DNA from: Terriglobia bacterium
GTDB lineage: Bacteria > Acidobacteriota > Terriglobia > Bryobacterales > Bryobacteraceae
Length of the DNA stretch: 64,000 nucleotides
Reading direction: 5' to 3'
NCBI GenBank assembly: GCA_020073265.1
Contig: JAIQFN010000023.1
Location: forward strand, 1-64,000
Shown: positions 51,836 through 59,234 of the stretch, one piece after another
How positions within the stretch are numbered: position 1 is the stretch's first letter
Layout of the letters: every line of letters starts with the position of its first letter
Made by a program: the position numbers and the translations under genes
The notes under the pieces: model-generated
Seen by the model: only the letters and a program-made list of their open reading frames with translations
The model's database searches: none
Told to the model about the DNA's origin: nothing

Positions 51836-51873
51836 GGCTCGGCAAGTGGCCGCTACCGTTAGGGAGTGGGTGC
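51815..51873. repeat. Dispersed repeat, copy 4, forming an inverted pair
   Basis: CACCGCTCCCTAACGGT and ACCGTTAGGGAGTGG face each other around a 22-bp centre, so the core of the family is present in both orientations. It lies between the porin and cupredoxin genes and includes the proposed GTG start of the latter. A folded hairpin here would sit in the operon transcript. Confidence 0.7.
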
Positions 51874-51890
51874 GCGGGTGCTTGTGCGAT

Positions 51891-53306
51891 CTAGAAAAGA
51901 TAGGCGATCCCCAAATCATAATGATCGTTGAGCCGATTGCCGGAGGCAAAGTAGGTGGTGCGGACCTGGCCGCCTTCCAGGCTGACAATAACGTTGGGCG
52001 CCAGGCGGTACATCGCGTTCGCGAAGTAGGCCTGATTCTTGCCGATGAAGCCGTAGATCAGATCCGCGTTGCGATCGTCTTGCTGGCCGCCGTAAATGTC
52101 GAAGGTCAGGCGCGGCGTGACGGGAAAACGGAGCTGCGCCCAGCCGCCGTTGCTTCCCACCGATACCCACTTTCCGCCCGGCAGCACGGTGTAACCCTGG
52201 CGCAGTCCGCCCACGACGGCGACGTTGCGGCCGTGGAAATACATTCCGGAAAATTCGAGTTTTTCAAAAGGCCGGAAGAACCAATCCAGAGTGTAGATGT
52301 TGGAAGGCAGTGAAAACCTGGCAACGTGATTGCGGTTCATATGAAAGCCGCCGGCGATCTCGAGGCGGCCGGTTTCGCTCCAGCGCTTCCAGACTTCGAG
52401 GCGGGTTTCGGCGCCCGGGCTGGAGTCCTCGGTCGGCTGACCGGGCAGGGGTGCGGCGTACGAGTTGGGGTCGCTGGTGGTGTTGAGAAGGCTGGTTTGG
52501 AAAACGCCCACCTGGGCCCGCAGGCCGGCGTCGTTGCCCAGCGCGACGCGCTGCTCGATGCGCATTTGCGGCTGCCAGAGCCACAGATTTCCGGCGCCCG
52601 TGAGTGGCGAGACGCCGACCTGAGCCAACGAATCGGGGTCGCGCGGCGAGATGATGGGCTTCTCTTGGCCGAACGAAAAGCTGGTGTGGGTCCAGTCCAG
52701 ATTGATGGACGCGGTGCGGAGCCGGACCAGGTGATTCAGCGAAGAGGTGGAGCCGCCGAAGAAGTCCATGTACAGCGATCCGCTCACCTTGCCGCCGGCG
52801 AACGTAGCCGGACCATTGAAGAGCAGCCCGAGCGTGCTTTGCCGGAGCGTTCCGCCGCCGGTGGCATCGCCCGGCAGATACGACGCGATGGTTGGATTAT
52901 CCGATTGGTTGTTGTAGCGGCCGTTCACGTAAGCGTTGAACAAAGCCATTCCGGTGATGCGGATGGGAAATTTCTGCGAGGCCTCCACCTTGGTCTGCGC
53001 GAGATCCTGGATGCGGCTTTGCTCGACGGCGCGCGATTCAGCCAGGGGCTGGTCGTCCTGGGCGGCTGGACCGTCGGAGGACGCGGACGTGGCAGCCGGG
53101 TCGGGCGCCCGCAGCGTGGCCAGCTCGTTCCGCAAGGCGTGAATCTCCTCCGCCATGGCGTGATTGTCCTTCTCCAGCCGATCGAGGCGGGCCAGGACCT
53201 CCCGCATTTCGGGAGTGTTCTGGGCGACTGCGGTAGCCGCCCCGCAGGAGCAAACCCATAGCGCCAGGCATGTGGCGAACGAATATCGAACCGTATGGTA
53301 AGTCAT
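51891..53306 (-). CDS. Porin-like outer-membrane protein with N-terminal coiled coil
   Basis: ATG 53306 is preceded by GGAG about twelve bases upstream. The 471-residue product has a signal peptide (FATCLALWVCSCGAATAVAQ), a 35-residue coiled coil (EMREVLARLDRLEKDNHAM), an Ala/Pro-rich linker, and then a beta-barrel with repeated short strands and turns (RITGMALFNAYVNGRYN, YMDFFGGSTSSLNHLV, GRLEIAGGFHMNRNHV), ending DHYDLGIAYLF with a terminal aromatic residue. The coiled coil at the start suggests trimerisation as in Porin_4-like proteins. It lies in the copper/two-component operon. Confidence 0.82.
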   Translation of the reverse strand: MTYHTVRYSFATCLALWVCSCGAATAVAQNTPEMREVLARLDRLEKDNHAMAEEIHALRNELATLRAPDPAATSASSDGPAAQDDQPLAESRAVEQSRIQDLAQTKVEASQKFPIRITGMALFNAYVNGRYNNQSDNPTIASYLPGDATGGGTLRQSTLGLLFNGPATFAGGKVSGSLYMDFFGGSTSSLNHLVRLRTASINLDWTHTSFSFGQEKPIISPRDPDSLAQVGVSPLTGAGNLWLWQPQMRIEQRVALGNDAGLRAQVGVFQTSLLNTTSDPNSYAAPLPGQPTEDSSPGAETRLEVWKRWSETGRLEIAGGFHMNRNHVARFSLPSNIYTLDWFFRPFEKLEFSGMYFHGRNVAVVGGLRQGYTVLPGGKWVSVGSNGGWAQLRFPVTPRLTFDIYGGQQDDRNADLIYGFIGKNQAYFANAMYRLAPNVIVSLEGGQVRTTYFASGNRLNDHYDLGIAYLF

Positions 53307-53456
53307 CGACCAGAGCAACTCCAATTTCTCCCGCACGAGGGCGGGTGAATGGCGCTTCGCGAACACGGGTCCCCGACGCGCGCCTTCTCCACGGTTGATT
53401 CCATCATCGCAGTTAGCCGATTGTGCCGCGATGGCCTGCGTCGCGGTCCCCGGCGT

Positions 53457-54131
53457 TCATGGCAGGAAACGATATCCGACACCGTGCACCGTCAGAAAGT
53501 GACGCGGCGTGTTCGGATCGGCTTCCAGTTTCTGGCGCAGACGCACCACGTGGGCGTCGACGGTGCGGGTGTTGGGGAAGGATTCGTAGCCCCATACCGA
53601 GTTGAGAATCATGTCGCGGGTGAGCGGCCGGTCGGGGTTCTGCAAGAAATAACTGAGCAGGTTGTATTCGGCCGGCGTGAGCTTCAGCGGCTCGCCGCGC
53701 TTGCTGACGACGCGCCGTTCAAAATCCACCGCGACAGCGCCGAACTGAGCGATCTTGCGCGCTTCCGGCGAAGTGCGGCGCAGCACGGCTCGAATCCTGG
53801 CCAGCAGCTCGCGCGCGCCGAATGGCTTGACGATGTAATCGTCGGCGCCGATTTCGAGCAGCAGCACCTTATCCACTTCTTCGCCCACCGCGCTGAGCAC
53901 GATGATGGGCGTCTTCAGGTTGGCGGCTCGCATTTGCTTGCAGATCTCGATGCCGCTCATTCCGGGCAGGCGCAGATCCACGATCATCAAGTCGGGCTTC
54001 ACGGACATGGCGCGCTCAAAACCGGCCTTGCCGTCCGCTACCAGGACGGGAGTGAATCCCTCCTGTTCGAGCATGATGCCGATGGTGTCGCGCAAACTTT
54101 CGTCGTCGTCGATTACAAGGATACTGGACAT
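53457..54131 (-). CDS. OmpR/PhoB-type response regulator
   Basis: The 224-residue protein has a receiver domain at 1-120: acidic pocket DDDESLRD, phosphorylation aspartate in LMIVDLRLPGMSG near residue 51, T/S as VLSAVG, and lysine as VKPFGARELLARI near 102. The C-terminal winged helix has VVSKRGEPLKLTPAEYNLLS, then VWGYESFPNTRTVDAHVVRL and ADPNTPRHFLTVHGVGYRFL, the usual recognition region. It starts the minus-strand operon ending with the histidine kinase, so the two are presumably cognate. Confidence 0.94.
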   Translation of the reverse strand: MSSILVIDDDESLRDTIGIMLEQEGFTPVLVADGKAGFERAMSVKPDLMIVDLRLPGMSGIEICKQMRAANLKTPIIVLSAVGEEVDKVLLLEIGADDYIVKPFGARELLARIRAVLRRTSPEARKIAQFGAVAVDFERRVVSKRGEPLKLTPAEYNLLSYFLQNPDRPLTRDMILNSVWGYESFPNTRTVDAHVVRLRQKLEADPNTPRHFLTVHGVGYRFLP

Positions 54132-54296
54132 GAAAATAGAGGCTACCTTCGAATCGTAGCGCGTCTTGCGGCCTGAATCCGGTTGGCCCGCGGCTCCACC
54201 CGTGCAATTAATCCTGTTTTTACCAAAGATTTACAAGTTGCTAACGACTGCGGGAGGGCATCCGCCGCATCATGGACCTGTGGAATAGGAGCTTGC

Positions 54297-55274
54297 GTGA
54301 GTCCGTGTGCGCCTTCGCCAAGCAGTAGACGAGTAAAGACCATCATCGAAGACCATCCCGCTATTGTCGCGGCGCCGTCGCACTTTGACTCCGCGTCGGC
54401 CGGGGAAGTCCTGAGACGCCGCAGCATCGGATCCTTTACTCTGAGCGAGAATCTTTATCCGGCGGGCCTGGCGCTGCCCAGCCACGCTCATCGCGAGTCC
54501 TACATAACTTTCGTGATTGAAGGCTCCTTCCGGGAGCGCTATGACAACGGGGAGATGGTATGCCGGCCGGGAACGGTGCGATTCCTCCCCGCCGGCGAAC
54601 TGCATTCCAACGAGATCGAGTCCGAGTTGCGTTGTCTGCACGTCAGTAGCGAGACCGACGTTTTCGACCGGCTGGCCCGCCAGTCGGTGGTTCCGAAAAA
54701 GCCCGCGCAGATCAACGGGCTGACGGCTACCTGGCTGGCGAACCGCCTGTATTCGGAATTCTCGCGCGAGGACACGGCGTCGACGATCGCCATCGAAGGC
54801 CTGGTGCTCGCGATTCTTGCTGAAATCGCCCGCGGCGAAACCAAGTCGCACACCATGCTGGTTCCGGAGTGGCTCCGGCAGGCCACCGAAATCGTGGAGT
54901 CGAGATTTCTGGAGCGGCTCAGCCTGGCCGAGATCGCCGCCGAAGTCGGCGTGCACTACGTGCATCTTTCGCGCCAGTTTCACAAATACAACCGCTGCAC
55001 CGTCGGCGAGCTGATTCGCAGGCGGCGGGTTCAGTACGCCTCCCACCTGCTGGCGCACTCGCAGACTCCGCTGGCCGAGATCGCGCTGATTTGCGGCTTC
55101 TCCGATCAGAGCCACCTGTCGTTCCTGTTCAAGCGTTACATGGGGATCAGCCCGTCCAAGTTCCGCAGTCTGGCGGGGCAGGATGCGGGGCCGCGGACGC
55201 TGGACGGAGTGCGAGGCGGCAATGGCACGACAGGTCTCGAAGCGGTGGCTCTGCGTGACGGCGACGGCAAGTAA
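54297..55274 (+). CDS. AraC-family transcriptional regulator with cupin-type sensor
   Basis: GTG 54297 is chosen because AGGAG lies six bases upstream. The 325-residue protein has an N-terminal cupin-like ligand domain (LALPSHAHRESYITFVIEG, FLPAGELHSNEIESELR near residue 95) and a C-terminal AraC pair of HTHs: SLAEIAAEVGVHYVHLSRQF near 210 and TPLAEIALICGFSDQSHLSF near 258, ending KRYMGISPSKFRSL. The cupin histidines (SHAHRES and HSNE) could bind a metal or small ligand. It diverges from the response-regulator operon; the gap is too short for a separate gene. Confidence 0.9.
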   Translation: MSPCAPSPSSRRVKTIIEDHPAIVAAPSHFDSASAGEVLRRRSIGSFTLSENLYPAGLALPSHAHRESYITFVIEGSFRERYDNGEMVCRPGTVRFLPAGELHSNEIESELRCLHVSSETDVFDRLARQSVVPKKPAQINGLTATWLANRLYSEFSREDTASTIAIEGLVLAILAEIARGETKSHTMLVPEWLRQATEIVESRFLERLSLAEIAAEVGVHYVHLSRQFHKYNRCTVGELIRRRRVQYASHLLAHSQTPLAEIALICGFSDQSHLSFLFKRYMGISPSKFRSLAGQDAGPRTLDGVRGGNGTTGLEAVALRDGDGK

Positions 55275-55295
55275 CGCCGGCATTCCCGCCCGGAT

Positions 55296-55568
55296 CTAAG
55301 TTTCCACCTCGCCGGGGGCGAGTTCATCCACGTAGCACCACATCCAGCGCTCGCCCGGTTCGATGGAGCGGATGAGCGGATGACCCACGGCGTGAAAATG
55401 CTTGGTGGCGTGTTTGTTCTTGGAAGAGTCGCAACAGCCGACGTGGCCGCAGATCAAGCACAGCCGCAGATGCACCCAGGAGTCGCCGGTCAGGACGCAG
55501 TCTTCGCAGACATGTTTGCCGGTCGAGGTGATCTTCACTTGATCGAGGTGCGTGCAGTGCCTTGCCAT
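55296..55568 (-). CDS. UBP-type zinc-finger protein
   Basis: The 90-residue protein is a single UBP-type zinc finger: HCTHLDQVKI, CEDCVLTGDSW, CLICGHVGCCDSSKNKHAT and HFHAVGHPLIRSIEPGERW supply the eight or more Cys/His ligands in canonical order. In eukaryotes the fold binds the C-terminus of ubiquitin; bacterial stand-alone forms of unknown role occur in actinobacteria and acidobacteria. The last motif MWCYVDELA is also typical. It is directly followed on the same strand by the DUF5996 gene upstream, so it is translated last in that unit. Confidence 0.88.
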   Translation of the reverse strand: MARHCTHLDQVKITSTGKHVCEDCVLTGDSWVHLRLCLICGHVGCCDSSKNKHATKHFHAVGHPLIRSIEPGERWMWCYVDELAPGEVET

Positions 55569-56489
55569 TTAACCTCCGATGCGCGCGGCATCTTGCGGGG
55601 CGCGCTCCAGCGCCGCGCGATCCCACTTGGCCAGGTTCGCGCCGGCTGCATAGGTGCTTTCGAGAAACTCCATCAACTCGGCTCCGGGAGACTGGGCCGC
55701 GCGGATATCGTCGTACATCAGAAGGAACTCCGACAATCCGCTGTGATAGAACGCGCGCGCGGGACGGATGGCATGCGTCTTCAAGCCGGCGGGCTCGGGC
55801 GCGGTGTAGGAATAAAACGCAGGACCTTGGATATCTCCGCCGCCCGGCCAGAAGCCGTGGCTGATGACTTCGTGCGAATAGGCCTCGCGCGAGATGGCGT
55901 CCGGCCGCTCAGGGGCGCGGCGGCCGGAGAAACGCGTCACGGCCAGATCGAAACTCCCCCAGAAGAAATGGACCGGGCTGCACTTCCCGATGAAGCGGGC
56001 GCGAAATTCCTTGAGCACCGCATCGGCGGAGACCAGAATGCGCCAGAAGCGGTGAGCAAACTCGGGATCGTAGGATTTGTGCACGCGATCCTCGGCGAAC
56101 GGGATCGGGTTGGGCACTTCGTCGGGCGCGGCGTGAATCTTGACGTCGATGTCGAGCGAGTGCAGGGCGCTCATGACATCGCGATAGAAGTCGGCCACGG
56201 TGCGCGGAGCGAGGTCGATGGTTTTGGCCACGCCTTCGCTGGTTTCGATGAGCAGCTTATGCGCGATGAAATCGAAGCGGATTTCGAAGATGCGCCGCTG
56301 ATAGGGGATCGGCGACGTGGTGAGGCCGCGCGCGCACACGTACAGCGGAACGTTCCACCAATGGTTGACCAGTGGCGTAAGCGCCATGCGGACGTGGCCC
56401 ACGATCTGGGTCCACATGTGCAGCGTGGCGTAGGTGTCCTGCCAGGCTGCGAGGGGTAGTTCCGGCCAGGCATCGATGTTCGTGATCAT
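55569..56489 (-). CDS. DUF5996 family protein
   Basis: The 306-residue protein starts at ATG 56489, overlapping the stop of the membrane gene (ATGA). It fits DUF5996 as I know it: WPELPLAAWQDTYATLHMW at the start, NHWWNVPLYVCARGLTTSPI near residue 40, and EFRARFIGKCSPVHFFWGSF near 160. The conserved arrangement suggests an enzyme or binding protein but the function is undescribed. Stop and next start are adjacent with the zinc-finger gene, so they form a three-gene unit. Confidence 0.85.
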   Translation of the reverse strand: MITNIDAWPELPLAAWQDTYATLHMWTQIVGHVRMALTPLVNHWWNVPLYVCARGLTTSPIPYQRRIFEIRFDFIAHKLLIETSEGVAKTIDLAPRTVADFYRDVMSALHSLDIDVKIHAAPDEVPNPIPFAEDRVHKSYDPEFAHRFWRILVSADAVLKEFRARFIGKCSPVHFFWGSFDLAVTRFSGRRAPERPDAISREAYSHEVISHGFWPGGGDIQGPAFYSYTAPEPAGLKTHAIRPARAFYHSGLSEFLLMYDDIRAAQSPGAELMEFLESTYAAGANLAKWDRAALERAPQDAARIGG

Positions 56490-56860
56490 GCGAGCCTCGG
56501 GTTCAATTCTATTGTGGCAAGTTCGGGATTGGCTGAGGTGGCAGTTGCTCCGCGAATACTGCTCTGATGTTCGGGCGGTTGAGCACAATGACGGCCGGTG
56601 AGAAATGTGAGAAACGCACCCGCCAGCCCGAAGGCGAGGGCAGCAATGCCTATGCTGAGCATGACGACTCCCATAACACGTGGGTCGTCTGACGAACCCG
56701 AAGCTCGCGCCAACGGGATCGATCCTGAAGAGATCAGGCTTCCCACCACGACAAAAATAATCGGAAACAGCGAAAAGAAGCCAGTGATTCCCGCAACGTT
56801 GTAGTAGCCAAGTTTCAACAGACGCAGATGCTCGTCATCGCGATCGACAAGTTCGCCCAT
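56486..56860 (-). CDS. Small membrane protein (124 residues)
   Basis: Two hydrophobic spans (GFFSLFPIIFVVVGSLISSG and IGIAALAFGLAGAFLTFLTG) follow a short charged start (MGELVDRDDEHLRLLKLGYY). The tail is Ser/Thr/Ala-rich and ends NPRLA. Codon use is less GC-rich than in neighbours. Its stop overlaps the DUF5996 start. Confidence 0.68.
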   Translation of the reverse strand: MGELVDRDDEHLRLLKLGYYNVAGITGFFSLFPIIFVVVGSLISSGSIPLARASGSSDDPRVMGVVMLSIGIAALAFGLAGAFLTFLTGRHCAQPPEHQSSIRGATATSANPELATIELNPRLA

Positions 56861-56913
56861 AAGCCCTCGGCATCTAGTCTACGCAAGTCGGTGGTGGTTG
56901 TTGAGGTGTCGGG

Positions 56914-57678
56914 TCACATGCCGAGCAGATTCGGCTCCAGTTTGGAATAGCCGTGCTCTTCGGCCCAGATGTCCAGCGCGACGGCCGCGATCTCATCCAC
57001 CATCGGAACGGCGTGGCCGTCCTTGGTCAGGTCCACCGACTTGAGATAGATGTGGCAAGTGTCGCAGGCATCCACGCGCACCGAGGCGAACTCCTCAGCC
57101 TTGTAAATCGGAAGCCGGTCCTTGTCCTCCTCGCCGCAGTTCCAGCACAGCACGCGGCGAAAAACCCATTCGGTGGAGCAGACCGCGCACAGCAGCCAGC
57201 GCTTGGCTCCATCGCCTTCTCCTCGCAGAACGCCCGCGACCGGCCAGGAACTGCAGAAAGGGCAGGTGCGGTTTTCCGGCGAGGCCTGCACATCGCCTCG
57301 CGAGGCGAGATATTCGGCGTAGGGCTGCAACAGGACTCGCGCGAAAAACCGCCCGTAGGGATCGGCCGCCAGCGTGTGCGCTGCTCCGTCCTCCCAAGCC
57401 GACTGAAGCAACGCTTCGACCGCGGCGGGATCATGGAGCCGGGCTTTGCCTTGGTCCGCAAGGTGCGCGGGCCCGTGACGAGCTACCAGCTCGATCAGTG
57501 GCGTGAAGTAGGGCGCCAGCGCGCGCACGTCAGTCTCGGCTGTGGAACGCAAGGCTTCGAAGATCGGCTTTTGAAAAAGCGCCAGCTCGCGATAGAAGGT
57601 GAGCAGGTCGCCGGCGGCGGGATACTTCAGCGCAAGCTCAGCCGCCCGGCGAATGCGCGCGTCGAAACTCCACTTCAT
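56914..57678 (-). CDS. fdhE: Formate dehydrogenase accessory protein FdhE
   Basis: FdhE is needed for formation of active respiratory formate dehydrogenase. The 254-residue protein starts at ATG 57678, overlapping the gamma-subunit stop by ATGA. It shows the family zinc/iron cysteines in CPFCSSWPVAGVLRGEG near residue 150, CAVCSTEWVFRRVLCWNCG near 180, and DACDTCHIYLKSVDLT near 213. The frame is open much further upstream, but the earlier part lies over the gamma subunit. It is the last gene of the formate dehydrogenase operon. Confidence 0.92.
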   Translation of the reverse strand: MKWSFDARIRRAAELALKYPAAGDLLTFYRELALFQKPIFEALRSTAETDVRALAPYFTPLIELVARHGPAHLADQGKARLHDPAAVEALLQSAWEDGAAHTLAADPYGRFFARVLLQPYAEYLASRGDVQASPENRTCPFCSSWPVAGVLRGEGDGAKRWLLCAVCSTEWVFRRVLCWNCGEEDKDRLPIYKAEEFASVRVDACDTCHIYLKSVDLTKDGHAVPMVDEIAAVALDIWAEEHGYSKLEPNLLGM

Positions 57679-58343
57679 TCCTGCGGCGGCGGGGAGCCGG
57701 TGACGCGCAGGTACCACAAGCGGTGATGCGTCCTGGCCCAGGCCCGCGAAACCCAGCCCGTGGTGATGGCGGTCATGCTGCCGGGCACGAAGAACACGCC
57801 CATGTAGATATGAATGATGAATCCGCCGATGGTGGCGAGCGCTGCGATTTCGTGCAGCAGCACCGCGAGCGGACGCACCCAGGCCGCCTGGCGCGGAATG
57901 TACTCCGGCACCCATAAGAAGAATCCGGTGAGCAGCAGTAACAGCGCCCCGTACAGCATCAGCCAGTAGAACAGCTTTTGGCCGGCGTTGAAGCGTTCCT
58001 GCGACGGGAGCAGATCGTCGCGATTGGCCATGTAGTGCTCCACGCGATCCAGCCAGCGCCGGTCGGTCTCGGTCATCTCCATGTCGCGATGCCAGAAGTT
58101 GTTCATCCACAGGGTGCCCATCAGGAAGACGACGCCCAGGATCGGATGCCAGAAGCGCGAGGTCGCGCCGCCGCCCAGCACGGACGCCAGCCAGTAAAGG
58201 TGCGGCGAGTAAAACGCCAGGCCGGTCGCCAGGCAATACAGATAAGTGATGCCGGTGAACCAGTGCATGACGCGCTCGCGGAACGTGTAGCGCTCAATCT
58301 CGCCGGTTGCGCCAGAGGGACGAACATCCGAAGCGGCGCTCAC
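57675..58343 (-). CDS. Formate dehydrogenase cytochrome b subunit (gamma)
   Basis: This is the membrane b-type cytochrome that passes electrons to the quinone pool. GTG 58343 follows AAAGGAG and overlaps the beta-subunit stop (GTGA). The 222-residue protein has four membrane spans: WFTGITYLYCLATGLAFYSP, WHPILGVVFLMGTLWMNNFW, FYWLMLYGALLLLLTGFFLW and HEIAALATIGGFIIHIYMGV, with haem-ligand histidines in RVMHWF, FWHPIL and LLHEIAA/IIHIYMG. The family name is inferred from the operon; it resembles FdnI/FdoI. Confidence 0.9.
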   Translation of the reverse strand: MSAASDVRPSGATGEIERYTFRERVMHWFTGITYLYCLATGLAFYSPHLYWLASVLGGGATSRFWHPILGVVFLMGTLWMNNFWHRDMEMTETDRRWLDRVEHYMANRDDLLPSQERFNAGQKLFYWLMLYGALLLLLTGFFLWVPEYIPRQAAWVRPLAVLLHEIAALATIGGFIIHIYMGVFFVPGSMTAITTGWVSRAWARTHHRLWYLRVTGSPPPQE

Positions 58344-59224
58344 TTGGGTTCTCCTTTGGTCTCTTCTTCCGCGCGCTTGGGGCCGAAGCGAAGATAGTGC
58401 GTGGCGACGCCGATGATTCCGGCCGCTATGGCGATGTTCCCGAGCCACTTCAGCGGGCCTTTCCACAGCCGCACCAGGAGAGGAATCTGCGGATCTTTCG
58501 GCAGCCCGCCGTAGCGCTCCGGATGATCCTTGTCGTGCAGGACGTAGATGACGTGCGTGCCGCCGACGCCGGCGGGATCGTACACGCCCGCGTTTTTATG
58601 CGACGAGTGCTCGTGCAATTGCCGGACGCGCGTTTCCGCCAGCTCCTTCATATCGTCCTTGCTGCCGAAGTGCAGGCAACCGGTGGGACACGCCTTGATG
58701 CAGGCCGGTTCGAGTCCCGCGCCCACGCGGTCCGAGCACAGCGTGCATTTGTGAACCTTCTTGGTCTCCTTGTTGAACTTCGGAATATTGAACGGACAGC
58801 CGGTCACGCAATACTGGCAGCCGATGCAGTGCTCCTGCTGGAAGTCGACGATCCCGTTGGAATATTGCACGATGGCGCCGTCGGCCGGACACGCTAGCAG
58901 GCAACCTGGATCGGCGCAATGCATGCACTGATCCTTGCGCATCAGCCAGCTCAGCGTGCCATCCTCGGCCACGTGTTCGTCGAAGCGGATCAGGTTGTAG
59001 TAGTTCCACGCCAGATCCGGCATGGTCTGATAGGTGTTGTCGAAAACCGTCTCGCGGAACGGATAGCCGTTCCACTCCAGGCACGCCACCTCGCAGGCCT
59101 TGCAGCCGATGCAGGTGGTGACGTCCACCAGCTTGCAGACGTCGTAATCGCGCGAGGCGTCGCGTCCGGGCACCGGTCCGGCGTGCCCGCTGATGGCTTT
59201 GATCTGTAGGGGCCCGTTGCTCAT
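58340..59224 (-). CDS. Formate dehydrogenase iron-sulfur subunit (beta)
   Basis: The 294-residue electron-transfer subunit carries four [4Fe-4S] motifs: CIGCKACEVACLEWNG near residue 38, CMHCADPGCLLACPADG near 100, CIGCQYCVTGCPFNIP near 133 and CTLCSDRVGAGLEPACIKAC near 160. The C-terminus has a membrane anchor (WLGNIAIAAGIIGVATHYL), as in FdnH. The start is ATG 59224, 10 bp after the alpha subunit stop. It should link the catalytic subunit with the cytochrome b. Confidence 0.94.
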   Translation of the reverse strand: MSNGPLQIKAISGHAGPVPGRDASRDYDVCKLVDVTTCIGCKACEVACLEWNGYPFRETVFDNTYQTMPDLAWNYYNLIRFDEHVAEDGTLSWLMRKDQCMHCADPGCLLACPADGAIVQYSNGIVDFQQEHCIGCQYCVTGCPFNIPKFNKETKKVHKCTLCSDRVGAGLEPACIKACPTGCLHFGSKDDMKELAETRVRQLHEHSSHKNAGVYDPAGVGGTHVIYVLHDKDHPERYGGLPKDPQIPLLVRLWKGPLKWLGNIAIAAGIIGVATHYLRFGPKRAEEETKGEPK

Positions 59225-59234
59225 CGCGCTCCCG

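Noticed and set aside
51836-51988. Upstream extension of the cupredoxin frame to 51988
   Set aside because: It runs through the dispersed repeat and the 3' end of the porin gene, and the signal peptide begins after GTG 51835.
56914-58236. 440-codon frame that starts far upstream of FdhE
   Set aside because: The first 186 codons overlap the cytochrome subunit in another frame; the FdhE family starts at the overlapping ATGA.
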